DNA of 64,000 nt from Sphingobacteriales bacterium (GTDB lineage: Bacteria > Bacteroidota > Bacteroidia > Chitinophagales > JADIYW01), in contig JADKIQ010000007.1 of NCBI GenBank assembly GCA_016721245.1, positions 1 through 64,000 on the forward strand, written 5' to 3'. A program made the position numbers and the translations under genes. Below the pieces are notes generated by a model. The model did not search any database and had not been told where the DNA came from. It worked only from the letters and a program-made list of their open reading frames with translations. Shown here in pieces: positions 39,610-48,048 of the stretch (within the stretch, counting starts at the first letter, position 1; each line of letters starts with the position of its first letter).

Positions 39610-41151
39610 TTACTCCGGCAAATACAAGATTCCGTATTTATAGTGCTTTTTCAATGAACCGTGAATCAGCACTTCATTTTTCCAGAGATGGTCTGATAAC
39701 TTAGGTGCAAAGAGCATATCAATATCTTTATTTCCAAACAGAGTTTTCCGTAGAATAATTTTACCATTTTTATCCATTTTTACTAAATCCGTGATAATTC
39801 TTCCGCTAACATCTGCTTCTTTTCTTTCTGAAAGCGATTTGGCATCATTAAAAATAAAGTAATAATTACCGTTATACTCACTGAATGAAAATGAGTTGTA
39901 ATAGCTTGTATTTGGAAAAGAGAAACTCTTGTCAATAATAGATTCAAAATCTCTTTTTCCATTCTGATCGAAGCGGGCAACGATAATATCATCTGTGTGA
40001 TAATAAGTGGTAGTTCGGGATCCGCTGGAAGAGTAAGTAGTGGTAGTGGTTATGTAATCTTTTTCAAAGCATATGGTAACGGCTTTTGTTGTTCTGTCAA
40101 ACATTACCCGTTTTACTTTAAATGCCATAGCTCCCTTGTCCGCTTTTTTCTCGCTTTCACCGAAAAGTTCCTCTTTAACCGCTCCTTCAAATGGATACAA
40201 AGATGAATTAACAATGGCTCCTTCAGCATTAAGTATAACACAGTATGTTCCATTTGCTCTCAGTGATTTATTGTTTGAGATGTTCGTATATGAACCAACA
40301 ACCATTACATTTCCGTTCTCTAAATCTACCACACTGCCGCTTAACGGTGCTGCATCATTAAGTTTTACGATAATATCTTTGTACACATTTGCCGATGTTA
40401 TTTTTAAAATATGAAACTTATAATTTGGTGTTTTTCTGTCTTTATCATTTGCATAATGTTTGGCAGCAAAATAGACATCTCCGTTGTTCAACACAGAATT
40501 ATCAATCAAATCAAAGGTTCTGTCGGTATAAGAAAGTGTTTTGTTTACTTTATACAATACTTTCATCTTATCATCCATTACTAAGAAAGAAATTTTCTGA
40601 TTTACAGACTTTGCATCCTGTAAACCCTGAGAATACATATACAAAATTCTTGTAGAGTCGTAACTCATGAAAGAACCTTGAATATCAGAATCAATACCCA
40701 TATTTATTCCGATACCCATAAAAACAAAAGGTTGTTTGAAATCATACGGATACTCCAGAATCTTTGTAAAATTGGTATTGAGTGTATTTGATTTTGTTGG
40801 TGTAGTATAGGTTATAATACCCTTATCTTCTTTTTTATCAATTCCTGTCATTAAAAAGTAATTGCCGCTTTTGGTGGTGTACACATCTTCCAGCGACAAA
40901 TCACTTTTTCCATATTTATATTCAATTTCCTGTTCTCCTAATGCATTGTGTTTAAAATCGAAAAAAAACAATTTGGTGTTTTTCATAGATTGCTCTACAA
41001 CATAATATGCTTTATCGGTATGTCCACCATAACGAAGAAACGTAAACATCCCTCCGTCTTTTTTATATTCTGCCCCCCATTCTATCTTCACCTCCTGTGC
41101 AAGAACAATTGTTGCTGTAAATAAGAGTAAAATTGTAAGTATTTTCTTCAT
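39610..41151 (-). CDS. Large secreted protein of unknown function
   Basis: 513 residues, signal peptide ending TIVLAQ. Repeated four-stranded blade-like segments (GDVYFAAKHYA, GNVMVVGSYTN, NGNYYFIFNDAK) suggest a beta-propeller. A Thr/Ser-rich linker (TTTTTYSSSGSRTTTYYHTDD) is at about residue 380. No catalytic motif recognised. Confidence 0.75.
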   Translation of the reverse strand: MKKILTILLLFTATIVLAQEVKIEWGAEYKKDGGMFTFLRYGGHTDKAYYVVEQSMKNTKLFFFDFKHNALGEQEIEYKYGKSDLSLEDVYTTKSGNYFLMTGIDKKEDKGIITYTTPTKSNTLNTNFTKILEYPYDFKQPFVFMGIGINMGIDSDIQGSFMSYDSTRILYMYSQGLQDAKSVNQKISFLVMDDKMKVLYKVNKTLSYTDRTFDLIDNSVLNNGDVYFAAKHYANDKDRKTPNYKFHILKITSANVYKDIIVKLNDAAPLSGSVVDLENGNVMVVGSYTNISNNKSLRANGTYCVILNAEGAIVNSSLYPFEGAVKEELFGESEKKADKGAMAFKVKRVMFDRTTKAVTICFEKDYITTTTTYSSSGSRTTTYYHTDDIIVARFDQNGKRDFESIIDKSFSFPNTSYYNSFSFSEYNGNYYFIFNDAKSLSERKEADVSGRIITDLVKMDKNGKIILRKTLFGNKDIDMLFAPKLSDHLWKNEVLIHGSLKKHYKYGILYLPE

Positions 41152-41260
41152 TTTATGTTGTTTAATATTTTTTTACAAAAATATACACATTCTAATACAT
41201 AATAAAATAAAATGAAAAAAATTATAAAAAATGACTTTACGTTGAATGAAAATTAGTGCT

Positions 41261-42370
41261 TTATGCTAAGCCTTTATAAACATCCATCATTTTATCCGTC
41301 ATCTTCTGCGGATTAAACTTTTGAATCTGATGCATGGCCTTTTCTTTTATTTCTGCAGCCAGTTCCAGATTGTAATAAATAAAATTAATGGCAGCAGAGA
41401 TTTCCTCCACATTCGTAGGATCTATAAAGATACAGGCATCGCCACCCACCTCCGGCATGGAGGAAAGATTGCTGGCAATAACAGGCTTACCGCAACGCAA
41501 AGCTTCCAGAATAGGCAAGCCGAATCCTTCGTATAAACTCGGATACACCAAACCCTGCGACATATGATAGATAATTGGCAGTTCGTACCAGGGCAAATCC
41601 TTCAGAAAGAACACTCGACCTTCCAATTGCTTATCATAGATATATTCTTCTGCGGCACCGTATTCATCGCCGCCGTTGGAAACCGCCACCAGGTGTTTGT
41701 CCTGATTTTCAGGCAGCGTCATGGCTTCAAGTAAACGTAAAAAATTTTTGCGCTTACTGATAGCACCGACATACAACACGAAATCTCTCGGCAAGCCGTA
41801 GCGGGCAAAATATTCTTCTTTCAGCACATAATTGCATTCATGCTCATATTCTTTATTCCAGGTTGGGTACACCACGTGAATTTTTTCTTCCGGCGTTTTG
41901 GTCAGCTCTATTAAATCCTGTTTGGTTTGCTCACTTACAGCAATAACGGCATCCGCAATATGGCAGGCTTTTTTTGTTTTGTAGGCATACATCTGCCGGT
42001 CTATAAACGGAAAAGTTTTAGGTAATTTATGAAAAATAACATCGTGAATGGTTACTACCTTTTTGATGCCGGCCGGCAATTCAGGCACTTGATTGCTCAG
42101 GCCATGATACACATTGATTCCATGCTGTGCAATATCATCCTCTACACCTTTAAATCTCCAAAGATCCGCGCTGAATGCATCAGAAACAACCGTTCTGTCT
42201 ACAAAAGCAGGGTATTTATACTGGCTGTCTTCAAAATATTTCTGATGTACAAAAATTTTATACTCTTCATTCGGATAAAACTGCAGTAGTCGATTAAACA
42301 GTGTTCGGGAATAATTTCCCAAACCCGTTTTATTGTCGTACAATCGCTTTCCGTCAAAACCTATTGCCAT
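41261..42370 (-). CDS. Group 1 (GT4-type) glycosyltransferase
   Basis: 369 residues from ATG 42370 (MAIGFDGKRLYDNKTGLGNYS); an upstream start at 42406 would only translate the AGTAGTAAG repeat. GT-B features: acceptor side VVTIHDVIFHKLP, donor side FVLYVGAISKRKN, and the E-x7-E motif in SLYEGFGLPILEAL with GKPVIASNLSSMPEVGGDA. Transfers a sugar from a nucleotide donor, probably for surface polysaccharide. Confidence 0.92.
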   Translation of the reverse strand: MAIGFDGKRLYDNKTGLGNYSRTLFNRLLQFYPNEEYKIFVHQKYFEDSQYKYPAFVDRTVVSDAFSADLWRFKGVEDDIAQHGINVYHGLSNQVPELPAGIKKVVTIHDVIFHKLPKTFPFIDRQMYAYKTKKACHIADAVIAVSEQTKQDLIELTKTPEEKIHVVYPTWNKEYEHECNYVLKEEYFARYGLPRDFVLYVGAISKRKNFLRLLEAMTLPENQDKHLVAVSNGGDEYGAAEEYIYDKQLEGRVFFLKDLPWYELPIIYHMSQGLVYPSLYEGFGLPILEALRCGKPVIASNLSSMPEVGGDACIFIDPTNVEEISAAINFIYYNLELAAEIKEKAMHQIQKFNPQKMTDKMMDVYKGLA

Positions 42371-42397
42371 AGTAGTAAGTAAAGTAGTAAGTAATAA
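42371..42397. repeat. AGTAGTAAG-type simple repeat upstream of the glycosyltransferase
   Basis: AGTAGTAAGTAAAGTAGTAA string, the same motif family as 4085-4115, directly abutting the start codon. Confidence 0.7.
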
Positions 42398-42398
42398 G

Positions 42399-42741
42399 TT
42401 ATTCAATAGATTTAATTAATCCTCTAATTATTTTGAGATTTCATTGCCATATTCAAGATTTTCTGTAAGATCCTCCGTTGAAATATAATCCAACCTTTGT
42501 GCCAATAACATTGATTTTACTTCACCGCATGAACCGATAGAATAATATAAAATCTTTTAAATTCAGCATTTGAACTTCTGTCAAATCCTTTCCGCTATAT
42601 TATTCGAAATTGACACACAACATCACAAATCTGGTTTCTGAAAGAAAAATCTCTGCTATCTTTAAATAATTTATAAATAATTACAGCATAATCCTGTGAT
42701 TTCTGCCATGCAATAATATCTTCAAATCTTTGTATTGCCAT
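42399..42741 (-). CDS. Four-helix-bundle (S23-type) protein, frameshifted
   Basis: ATG at 42741 gives MAIQRFEDIIAWQKSQDYAV, then FRNQICD; after breaks the family motifs ISNNIAEGFDRSSNAEFKRFY and CGEVKSMLLAQRLDYIS follow, stopping at 42399. About 115 residues. These proteins often sit inside rRNA or intergenic DNA of this phylum; function unknown. Breaks near 42605 and 42540. Confidence 0.75.
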
Positions 42742-42793
42742 TCCTGTCAGTTATAATACTTACCACTTATTCCTTACCCCTTACTGCTTTATA

Positions 42794-43609
42794 CTAAACA
42801 GCCACATTAAAATCTCTCAAGGCATCATTTAAGGATGTTTTGGTATCCGTACTGGCTTTGCGCTGACCGATAATCAGGGCACATGGCACCTGATAGGTTC
42901 CGGCCGGAAATTCTTTCGGTATCGTTCCCGGAATCACCACACTTCTTGCCGGCACTACGCCGCGGTATTCTTTCGGCTCCGGTCCTGAAACATCTATTAT
43001 TTTAGTAGACATCGTTAATACAACATTCGCCCCTAAAACAGCTTCCGTTTCCACACGTACGCCTTCCACCACGATACAACGGGAACCGATAAAACAATTA
43101 TCTTCTATAATCACCGGAGCAGCCTGTACCGGCTCCAATACGCCACCAATACCCACACCGCCGCTTAAATGTACATTTTTACCGATTTGCGCGCAACTGC
43201 CCACCGTTGCCCAGGTGTCTACCATAGTACCGCTGCCTACGTATGCACCGATGTTCACGTACGAGGGCATCATCACCACGCCTCTTTCAAGAAAGGCTCC
43301 ATGACGTGCAATCGCATGCGGTACCACGCGCACCCCAAGCTCAGCATAATTCCTTTTCAACGGAATTTTATCATAAAATTCAAAAGGACCAACCTCTATG
43401 GTTTCCATCTTTTGTGTCGGGAAATAAAGGATAACCGCTTTTTTCACCCAGTCGTTCACCTTCCATCCGTCGGCAGTGGGTTCTGCCACACGCAATTTTC
43501 CTGCATCCAGCAGCGTTATTACTTCGTTGATGGCCTTTAAGGTAGTTTCTTCCTGCAAAAGATTTCTGTCGTCCCAGGCATTTTCAATAATTTGTTGTAT
43601 TTGATGCAT
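42794..43609 (-). CDS. dapD: Tetrahydrodipicolinate N-succinyltransferase
   Basis: 271 residues from ATG 43609 (MHQIQQIIENAWDDR); the start at 43633 adds eight atypical residues. Left-handed beta-helix hexapeptides: YVNIGAYVGSGTMVDTWATV, GKNVHLSGGVGIGGVLEP. Succinylates tetrahydrodipicolinate in the succinylase branch of lysine/meso-DAP synthesis. Convergent context; probably a single transcript. Confidence 0.95.
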   Translation of the reverse strand: MHQIQQIIENAWDDRNLLQEETTLKAINEVITLLDAGKLRVAEPTADGWKVNDWVKKAVILYFPTQKMETIEVGPFEFYDKIPLKRNYAELGVRVVPHAIARHGAFLERGVVMMPSYVNIGAYVGSGTMVDTWATVGSCAQIGKNVHLSGGVGIGGVLEPVQAAPVIIEDNCFIGSRCIVVEGVRVETEAVLGANVVLTMSTKIIDVSGPEPKEYRGVVPARSVVIPGTIPKEFPAGTYQVPCALIIGQRKASTDTKTSLNDALRDFNVAV

Positions 43610-43651
43610 AAAAAATCCGAAATTTGATTCCAAAAATAAATATTTAAAAAT

Positions 43652-44306
43652 ATGGATAAGGTTAAAGTTAAATTAAATGTAAGCACAAAATGGGTTATCC
43701 TGTTTTTTGTGTTAACAACTTTCACGGCTTGCAGCAACAAGAAAAAGGTAGAAGTAAAGAATAAAGACGGCGTAGTGGTGGAAAGCTATTTCGTTGACAA
43801 AAAAAATCCTGATATCAAAGTGGGCATTTATAACAAGTATTATGACGACGGCAAGATTCTGGAAGTAGCGAATTATACGAACGGAAAACTGAACGGATTG
43901 CGTACGCTGTATTATCCAAGTGGCAAAATCATGCAGACAGAAAATTATGCTGACAATAAGTATGAAGGAAAATTTGCCGCTTATTTTGAAGACGGCAGCT
44001 TTCAGCAAGAAGGTGAATACAAAGACAATATGATGAATGGGGTCTGGAAAAATTATTTCACGGAGCCCAAAAACAAAGTAAAGGAAGAAATTACCTTTAA
44101 AAGACAACCACTTAAACGGACCCTATAAAGAGTACTATAACAACGGCAATCTCTTTGCTTCAGGGAATAAAAAAGAAATAATGGAAGATATTGATGTGTT
44201 TGACGGTGAGGTGGAAATTTATGACTCACTGATAAATAACAAACTTATCCGTAAATTGCATTTCGAAAACGGACGTCAAGTCTCTAAAGAAGAAATCAAT
44301 AATTAA
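43652..44306 (+). CDS. MORN/YwqK-like lipoprotein (one frameshift)
   Basis: Lipobox LTTFTAC (Cys around residue 28). Antitoxin-YwqK/MORN-type repeats: GIYNKYYDDGKILEVANY, GLRTLYYPSGKIMQTENY, GKFAAYFEDGSFQQEGEY. An extra A near 44102 breaks the frame; the repaired end is DNHLNGPYKEYYNNGNLFASG to the stop at 44304. About 217 residues. Divergent from dapD. Confidence 0.85.
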
Positions 44307-44314
44307 ATATTTTT

Positions 44315-44692
44315 ATGAAGAAATTACTCTATTCCCTGTTGTTCGTCAGCATAATGACAGCCTGTGAAAGCACCACAAAAACATTTGGCGATGCATTTAC
44401 CGTAAAAAATCCTGTTTCTGTAAACGACGTTTTGGCGCAGTTAAAATCAGCTAAAGAGTTGAAAGACATACAGATTGAAGGAAAAATTGAGAAAAGCTGC
44501 ATGAGTGAAGGCTGCTGGTTTACGATAAAAGATGCTACAGGGACGGAAATTACATTTGATGTACAAGACAAGAAATTTAAAGTACCGACCAACAGCCCCG
44601 GAAGAACGGCTGTAATACTGGCAGATGCGGCTCAGGACAGCACATCTGAACAAAAAGTAACGCTGTCTGTTAAAGGCATGATGTTTAAATAA
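44315..44692 (+). CDS. DUF4920 lipoprotein
   Basis: 125 residues, lipobox SIMTAC. The GKIEKSCMSEGCWFTIKD segment with two Cys is the DUF4920 signature, an OB-fold-like periplasmic domain possibly binding metal. 8 bp after the MORN-like gene, same operon. Confidence 0.85.
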   Translation: MKKLLYSLLFVSIMTACESTTKTFGDAFTVKNPVSVNDVLAQLKSAKELKDIQIEGKIEKSCMSEGCWFTIKDATGTEITFDVQDKKFKVPTNSPGRTAVILADAAQDSTSEQKVTLSVKGMMFK

Positions 44693-44723
44693 GCGTTAAC
44701 TACTTAAAAAAAACATTTTACTG

Positions 44724-44753
44724 TTGTCAATTAGTGAAAAAAAACTATCTTTG
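44724..44753 (+). promoter_or_regulatory. Promoter of tRNA-Lys
   Basis: TTG (44724-44726), 19-bp spacer, TATCTTTG (44746-44753): exact Bacteroidota consensus, about 25 bp before the tRNA. Confidence 0.85.
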
Positions 44754-44777
44754 CACTCGCTTTTATAAAAAAGCAAT

Positions 44778-44850
44778 GATTCCGTAGCTCAGCTGGTAGA
44801 GCAATACACTTTTAATGTATGGGTCCTGGGTTCGAATCCCAGCGGGATCA
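44778..44850 (+). tRNA. tRNA-Lys(TTT)
   Basis: Complete cloverleaf: acceptor GATTCCG/CGGGATC, D loop AGCTGGTAGA, anticodon arm ATACA-CTTTTAA-TGTAT, T arm CTGGG-TTCGAAT-CCCAG, discriminator A. CCA is not encoded. Confidence 0.97.
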
Positions 44851-44909
44851 CAGGTGCCAAACCCAAAAAACGCTTGCATATCAGAGGATAGCAGGCGTTT
44901 TTTACGTTA
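44840..44909. repeat. 70-bp direct repeat, copy 1 (tRNA-Lys 3' end plus terminator)
   Basis: Identical to 45197-45266. Covers the last 11 bases of tRNA-Lys and its terminator hairpin. Confidence 0.95.
44865..44903 (+). terminator. Terminator of tRNA-Lys
   Basis: ACGCTTGC pairs with GCAGGCGT (one G-U) with A run before and T run after. Confidence 0.85.
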
Positions 44910-44912
44910 CAC

Positions 44913-45161
44913 ATGTTTTATTGTTATATCATATACTCTGAAAAATTAGACAAGTTTTACGTCGGCAGTACGGAAAATATTGAAACCCGCATTGCCCAAC
45001 ATAATGCAGCAATGTCAGATTTTACTTCTAAAGGCATCCCCTGGAAACTAATGTATTCAGAAGCTTTCGGCTCACGAACAGAAGCTGCGAACAGAGAGAG
45101 GGCTATTAAAAAGAAAAAAAGCAGAAAATATATTGAATATCTCATTGCTGCTAACTTTTAA
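44913..45161 (+). CDS. Small GIY-YIG nuclease family protein
   Basis: 82 residues. The GIY-YIG domain reads CYIIYSEKLDKFYVGSTEN, with the catalytic Arg-containing helix TRIAQHNAA, then SEAFGSRTEAANRERAIKKKKSRKYIEYLI. The stop TAA lies inside a duplicated tRNA-Lys anticodon-loop sequence (ACTTTTAATGTATGG), so the gene and its 3' flank form an insertion bounded by tRNA sequence. Such small UvrC-N-like proteins are abundant in this phylum and function is unproven. A single-domain mobile nuclease is the likely reading. Confidence 0.88.
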   Translation: MFYCYIIYSEKLDKFYVGSTENIETRIAQHNAAMSDFTSKGIPWKLMYSEAFGSRTEAANRERAIKKKKSRKYIEYLIAANF

Positions 45162-45206
45162 TGTATGGTCCCGGGTTCTCCCGATAGCTATCGGGACAGC
45201 GGGATC
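45154..45206 (+). pseudogene. tRNA-Lys 3'-half fragment with an inserted palindrome
   Basis: Resumes at the anticodon stem (ACTTTTAATGTATGG) and runs to the acceptor end (AGCGGGATCA). The T loop is replaced by the palindrome TCCCGATAGCTATCGGGA. The 5' half is absent. Confidence 0.85.
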
Positions 45207-45266
45207 ACAGGTGCCAAACCCAAAAAACGCTTGCATATCAGAGGATAGCAGGCGTTTTTTACGTTA
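45197..45266. repeat. 70-bp direct repeat, copy 2
   Basis: Exact copy of 44840-44909, including the terminator, now serving the GIY-YIG gene. Confidence 0.95.
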
Positions 45267-45304
45267 TAGCAATTTCTAAATCTTTGATTACGTATGGGTT
45301 GAGG

Positions 45305-45344
45305 GCAAGTGACGCTTGCAGCTAAATACCTGCCGAGGTCGGGG
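45305..45344 (+). repeat. REP-like element 1
   Basis: GCAAGTGACGCTTGCAGCTA followed by AATACCTGCCGAGGTCGGGG. Imperfect hairpin (AAGTG/TACCT). Its reverse complement provides the last codons of the reductase-like gene. Confidence 0.8.
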
Positions 45345-45885
45345 TTGGCTCATAGTAAAGAATGATATGCCCGCCACTAAAAACTTTTGTTTTCATAAGC
45401 TTAAATATTATTGGGTCGCTTATATTTTCAAACAGAGGCAACCCTTTCCCTGCTATAAGCGGGTGAACACAAAGCTGAAGTTCGTCAATCAGGTTAAGTT
45501 TCAATAGCTGGATGATTAAACTGCGACTGCCAACAAAAATATCTTTGCCTGATTGCTGTTTGAGTTCTGTAATCGTTTTTTCAAGATCTTTTTCCGCCAG
45601 CTTCGCACTGTTCCATGTAACATTCATCAGTGTATTTGAAAAAACAATTTTTTGAATCTTATCTATCGCCAAAGCAAAGTCATTCATTGATTTTTCTTCT
45701 GAAGGATGTTCCAACACTGTTTGCCAGAACTCCATAAGTTGATACGTAATTCTGCCATATAAAATCACCTCTCCTTCATTCAACAACTCCTGATAGTGCC
45801 GGTGGATTTCTGCGTCCGGCAATCCTGCGGTATGGTCGCAAATACCGTCAAGTGTGGTATTTATTGCTGCAATTACTTTTCTCAT
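45322..45885 (-). CDS. Dihydrofolate reductase-like / RibD C-terminal domain protein
   Basis: 187 residues: MRKVIAAINTTLDG, VILYGRITYQLMEFW, the GSRSLIIQLLKLNLIDELQL block and HPLIAGKGLPLFENI are typical of the stand-alone RibD-C family (YyaP/YwjB-like). NADPH-dependent reductase fold, substrate unknown. The last seven residues and the stop (TPTSAGI) come from a REP-like element, so the native C-terminus may have been replaced. Confidence 0.85.
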   Translation of the reverse strand: MRKVIAAINTTLDGICDHTAGLPDAEIHRHYQELLNEGEVILYGRITYQLMEFWQTVLEHPSEEKSMNDFALAIDKIQKIVFSNTLMNVTWNSAKLAEKDLEKTITELKQQSGKDIFVGSRSLIIQLLKLNLIDELQLCVHPLIAGKGLPLFENISDPIIFKLMKTKVFSGGHIILYYEPTPTSAGI

Positions 45886-45947
45886 AGTTTGTTTTCAGCC
45901 CTTAACTTAATCAAATTATTATTGAGTTGGAATTTTTTTCGCCTTTT

Positions 45948-45986
45948 GCAGGTGACGCTTGCAGCTAAACACCTGCCGAGGGTGGG
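45948..45986 (+). repeat. REP-like element 2
   Basis: GCAGGTGACGCTTGCAGCTA then AACACCTGCCGAGGGTGGG: 7-bp stem GCAGGTG/CACCTGC plus conserved GAGGG-GGG tail. Confidence 0.88.
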
Positions 45987-45987
45987 T

Positions 45988-46881
45988 TTATTTTTTTCCA
46001 CTTCGTTTTGTCATTTTCATACCATTGTATACAGAAAATGATGTTTCAATTTTAGCATCTGACATTAATTTCTGTAATGTACCACCTAATGTTCTTTTAG
46101 TCCTTTCACTTTCTTCTAAAGCTTGAAGCAGAAGTTCTGTCGAGAAAGATTGTTCTTCTGAAGCAATGAAAGTTGTAATTCTTCTGATTGATTCATCCTT
46201 TTCTTCTGGATCAACAATTAGCTCTTCATCAATAATATCATATAATTCTTCGTTTTCTAGAATGCTCATTCCTAATCCATACGGTAAGTTTAAAAATGAT
46301 TTATCGCCTGATTGCTCAATATATGCAAGTTTAAATAAGTCTAAGTCTGAAAATGGAATATGAAAGTCATTAAATCGTAAAAAGACATTGCCATCTACTT
46401 TCATTTGTATGTGGAAATGTGGTTCAGAACCTAAATGACTGTTTTGATGTCCTTCTATATCTGTCTGTCCAACCGAGAAAGCCCATTCTATATTTTTATA
46501 TTTTATCGTTGTCTCTAAAAATGAAGTTGTAGAAGTGTTTTCTTCTAAATCATTAACATTGACGATTGGATTTTCCACATTAGCTAACCATCTGAAATAA
46601 CAGTCAAGTTTAAAGAATTCGATTGGATTTTTCAAATATGCATCAAAGTATTTCTTCTTTATACCTTTTGGGTAAGTAAACCAATGAAAACAAGGGTTAG
46701 ATTTATCAATTGAATCCATCTTTTCTCCACAAAGAAAACACTTACCGATATTTAGATCGTTGATAAAGTCGTTATATACTTTGTCATGTTCCTCCTCAAG
46801 CAAAGTGATATGCATCTCTAATTCTTCTTCCGGAATTGATTCAAGAAATGCTCTAATATCTTTATTTTCGTATGGATTCAT
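45988..46881 (-). CDS. Unknown protein with CxxC and His motifs
   Basis: 297 residues, acidic N-terminus. A CFLCGEKMD...CFHWF segment (residues about 48-70) suggests a zinc site, and GSEPHFHIQMKVDG (around 150) a His cluster. No signal or TM. Sandwiched between REP elements in an accessory island. No family recognised. Confidence 0.65.
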   Translation of the reverse strand: MNPYENKDIRAFLESIPEEELEMHITLLEEEHDKVYNDFINDLNIGKCFLCGEKMDSIDKSNPCFHWFTYPKGIKKKYFDAYLKNPIEFFKLDCYFRWLANVENPIVNVNDLEENTSTTSFLETTIKYKNIEWAFSVGQTDIEGHQNSHLGSEPHFHIQMKVDGNVFLRFNDFHIPFSDLDLFKLAYIEQSGDKSFLNLPYGLGMSILENEELYDIIDEELIVDPEEKDESIRRITTFIASEEQSFSTELLLQALEESERTKRTLGGTLQKLMSDAKIETSFSVYNGMKMTKRSGKK

Positions 46882-46906
46882 TGTCTTTTTTTCTTTTTCT
46901 AAAATG

Positions 46907-46968
46907 CCCCCGCCCTCGACAGGTGTTTAGCGAAGCAAGCGATAGCGAAGCAAGCGTCACCTGTCGAC
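46907..46968 (-). repeat. REP-like element 3 (opposite orientation)
   Basis: CCCCGCCCTCGACAGGTG head, CGACAGGTG/CACCTGTCG 9-bp stem, loop with two AGCGAAGCAAGC units. Reverse complement matches elements 1, 2 and 6. Confidence 0.88.
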
Positions 46969-47072
46969 TACCATTCCGTTTATTTTGCAATTCCTTATTC
47001 ATCATAATCAGTAATAAACTCCCAATCACTTTTATTTACTAAATAATGCCCTGCACTTGAATATTTATACTC

Positions 47073-47132
47073 CCCCGCCCTTGACAGGTGTTTAGCTTAG
47101 CAAGCAATAGCGAAGCAAGCGTCACCTGTCGA
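47073..47132 (-). repeat. REP-like element 4
   Basis: CCCGCCCTTGACAGGTG head, CACCTGTCGAC end, slightly diverged loop (TTAGCAAGCAATAGCG). Confidence 0.85.
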
Positions 47133-47140
47133 CTACCATT

Positions 47141-47202
47141 CCCCGCCCTCGACAGGTGTTTAGCGAAGCAAGCGATAGCGAAGCAAGCGTCACCTGTCGA
47201 CT
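47141..47202 (-). repeat. REP-like element 5
   Basis: Same structure as element 3, 25 bp from the transposase stop. Confidence 0.88.
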
Positions 47203-47227
47203 ACCATTCCGTTTATTTTGCAATTCC

Positions 47228-47743
47228 TTATTCATCATAATCAGCTATAAACTCCCAATCACTTTTATTTACTAAATAATGCCCTGCACTTGAATATTTG
47301 TATTCCTCCGGCAAATTACACAATCCCGCATTAACAGGATTGTTATGTATATAATCTAATTTTTGAGTAAATACCTTTTCGCTATATAAATCTACCGATA
47401 AGGAGTCTGTTTTCCAAATCATATATTTCCTGTCGTGGTGATTTACTTTACATGTGTCAAGTAATACTGTATCGTTTTTTTGTAAATAAGATTTGATTTG
47501 CTGAGCAGTATATTTTAAAAAATCGCGTTGAACATTTTTTAGCAGAAAGGGCGATTTTATTCGCCAAATTAAATGTAAATGATTGCTCATTATAACAAAT
47601 CCATATACACTAATCCTCTTTTCTGTAACGAGGAATCTCAAACTGTTTAGTATAATGTCTTTTACTTTATCATCCTTTAATAAATGATTCCACTCATTAA
47701 TCGTTGCTGTGAAAAACTGCGGGTGATTTTCTTCATAAACCAT
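47228..47743 (-). CDS. REP-associated tyrosine transposase (RAYT, Y1/HUH family)
   Basis: 171 residues. The HUH motif is SNHLHLIWRI (around residue 52-61), and the catalytic Tyr is within QKLDYIHNNPVNAGL, the hallmark C-terminal helix of IS200-like RAYT proteins. Flanked by oppositely oriented REP elements (47141 and 47793), the arrangement expected of the family. It nicks single-stranded REP hairpins. Appears intact. Confidence 0.93.
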   Translation of the reverse strand: MVYEENHPQFFTATINEWNHLLKDDKVKDIILNSLRFLVTEKRISVYGFVIMSNHLHLIWRIKSPFLLKNVQRDFLKYTAQQIKSYLQKNDTVLLDTCKVNHHDRKYMIWKTDSLSVDLYSEKVFTQKLDYIHNNPVNAGLCNLPEEYKYSSAGHYLVNKSDWEFIADYDE

Positions 47744-47792
47744 GTTACAAATTTATAAAAAATAGTATGGCGTTTATTTACGGCTTGCAGTC

Positions 47793-47846
47793 GGCAGGTG
47801 ACGCTTGCGCGCTACGCTTGCAGCTAAACACCTGCCGAGGGCGGGG
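47793..47846 (+). repeat. REP-like element 6
   Basis: GGCAGGTGACGCTTGC start, an extra GCGCTACGCTTGC unit, CACCTGCCGAGGGCGGGG tail. Lies 50 bp upstream of the RAYT gene. Confidence 0.9.
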
Positions 47847-47910
47847 TTTCAATGTTGCTAGAAAAAATGTTAATATAATTGCAGAAATCTGTTTCATTAA
47901 GAATTGCATA

Positions 47911-48036
47911 TAACGGTTTGCAGATTTGCGATGGGCGGGATTTTTACCACTAATGTTTATGCGGAGCACAAAACTTTCGGCTACCACAAAACTGTCTGCG
48001 GAGCACGAAACCCCGCCTATTGCAAATGTGCTGTTA
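47911..48036. repeat. attC-like inverted-repeat site 1
   Basis: Left arm 47911-47939 begins TAACGG and has ATTTGCGATGGGCGGG. Right arm 48011-48036 is its imperfect complement ending CTGTTA. The 71-nt centre holds two direct GCGGAGCAC copies. The site ends 12 bp from the stop of the next gene. Confidence 0.65.
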
Positions 48037-48048
48037 GTGGTAGTTTTT

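Larger units (their letters stand above)
46907..47200. repeat. Tandem partial duplication of REP plus RAYT 3' end
   Basis: 46907-47071 and 47141-47305 are about 165-bp near-identical copies, offset 234 bp. Each joins a REP element to the last about 25 codons of the transposase gene, and the left copy is a dead fragment. Confidence 0.85.
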
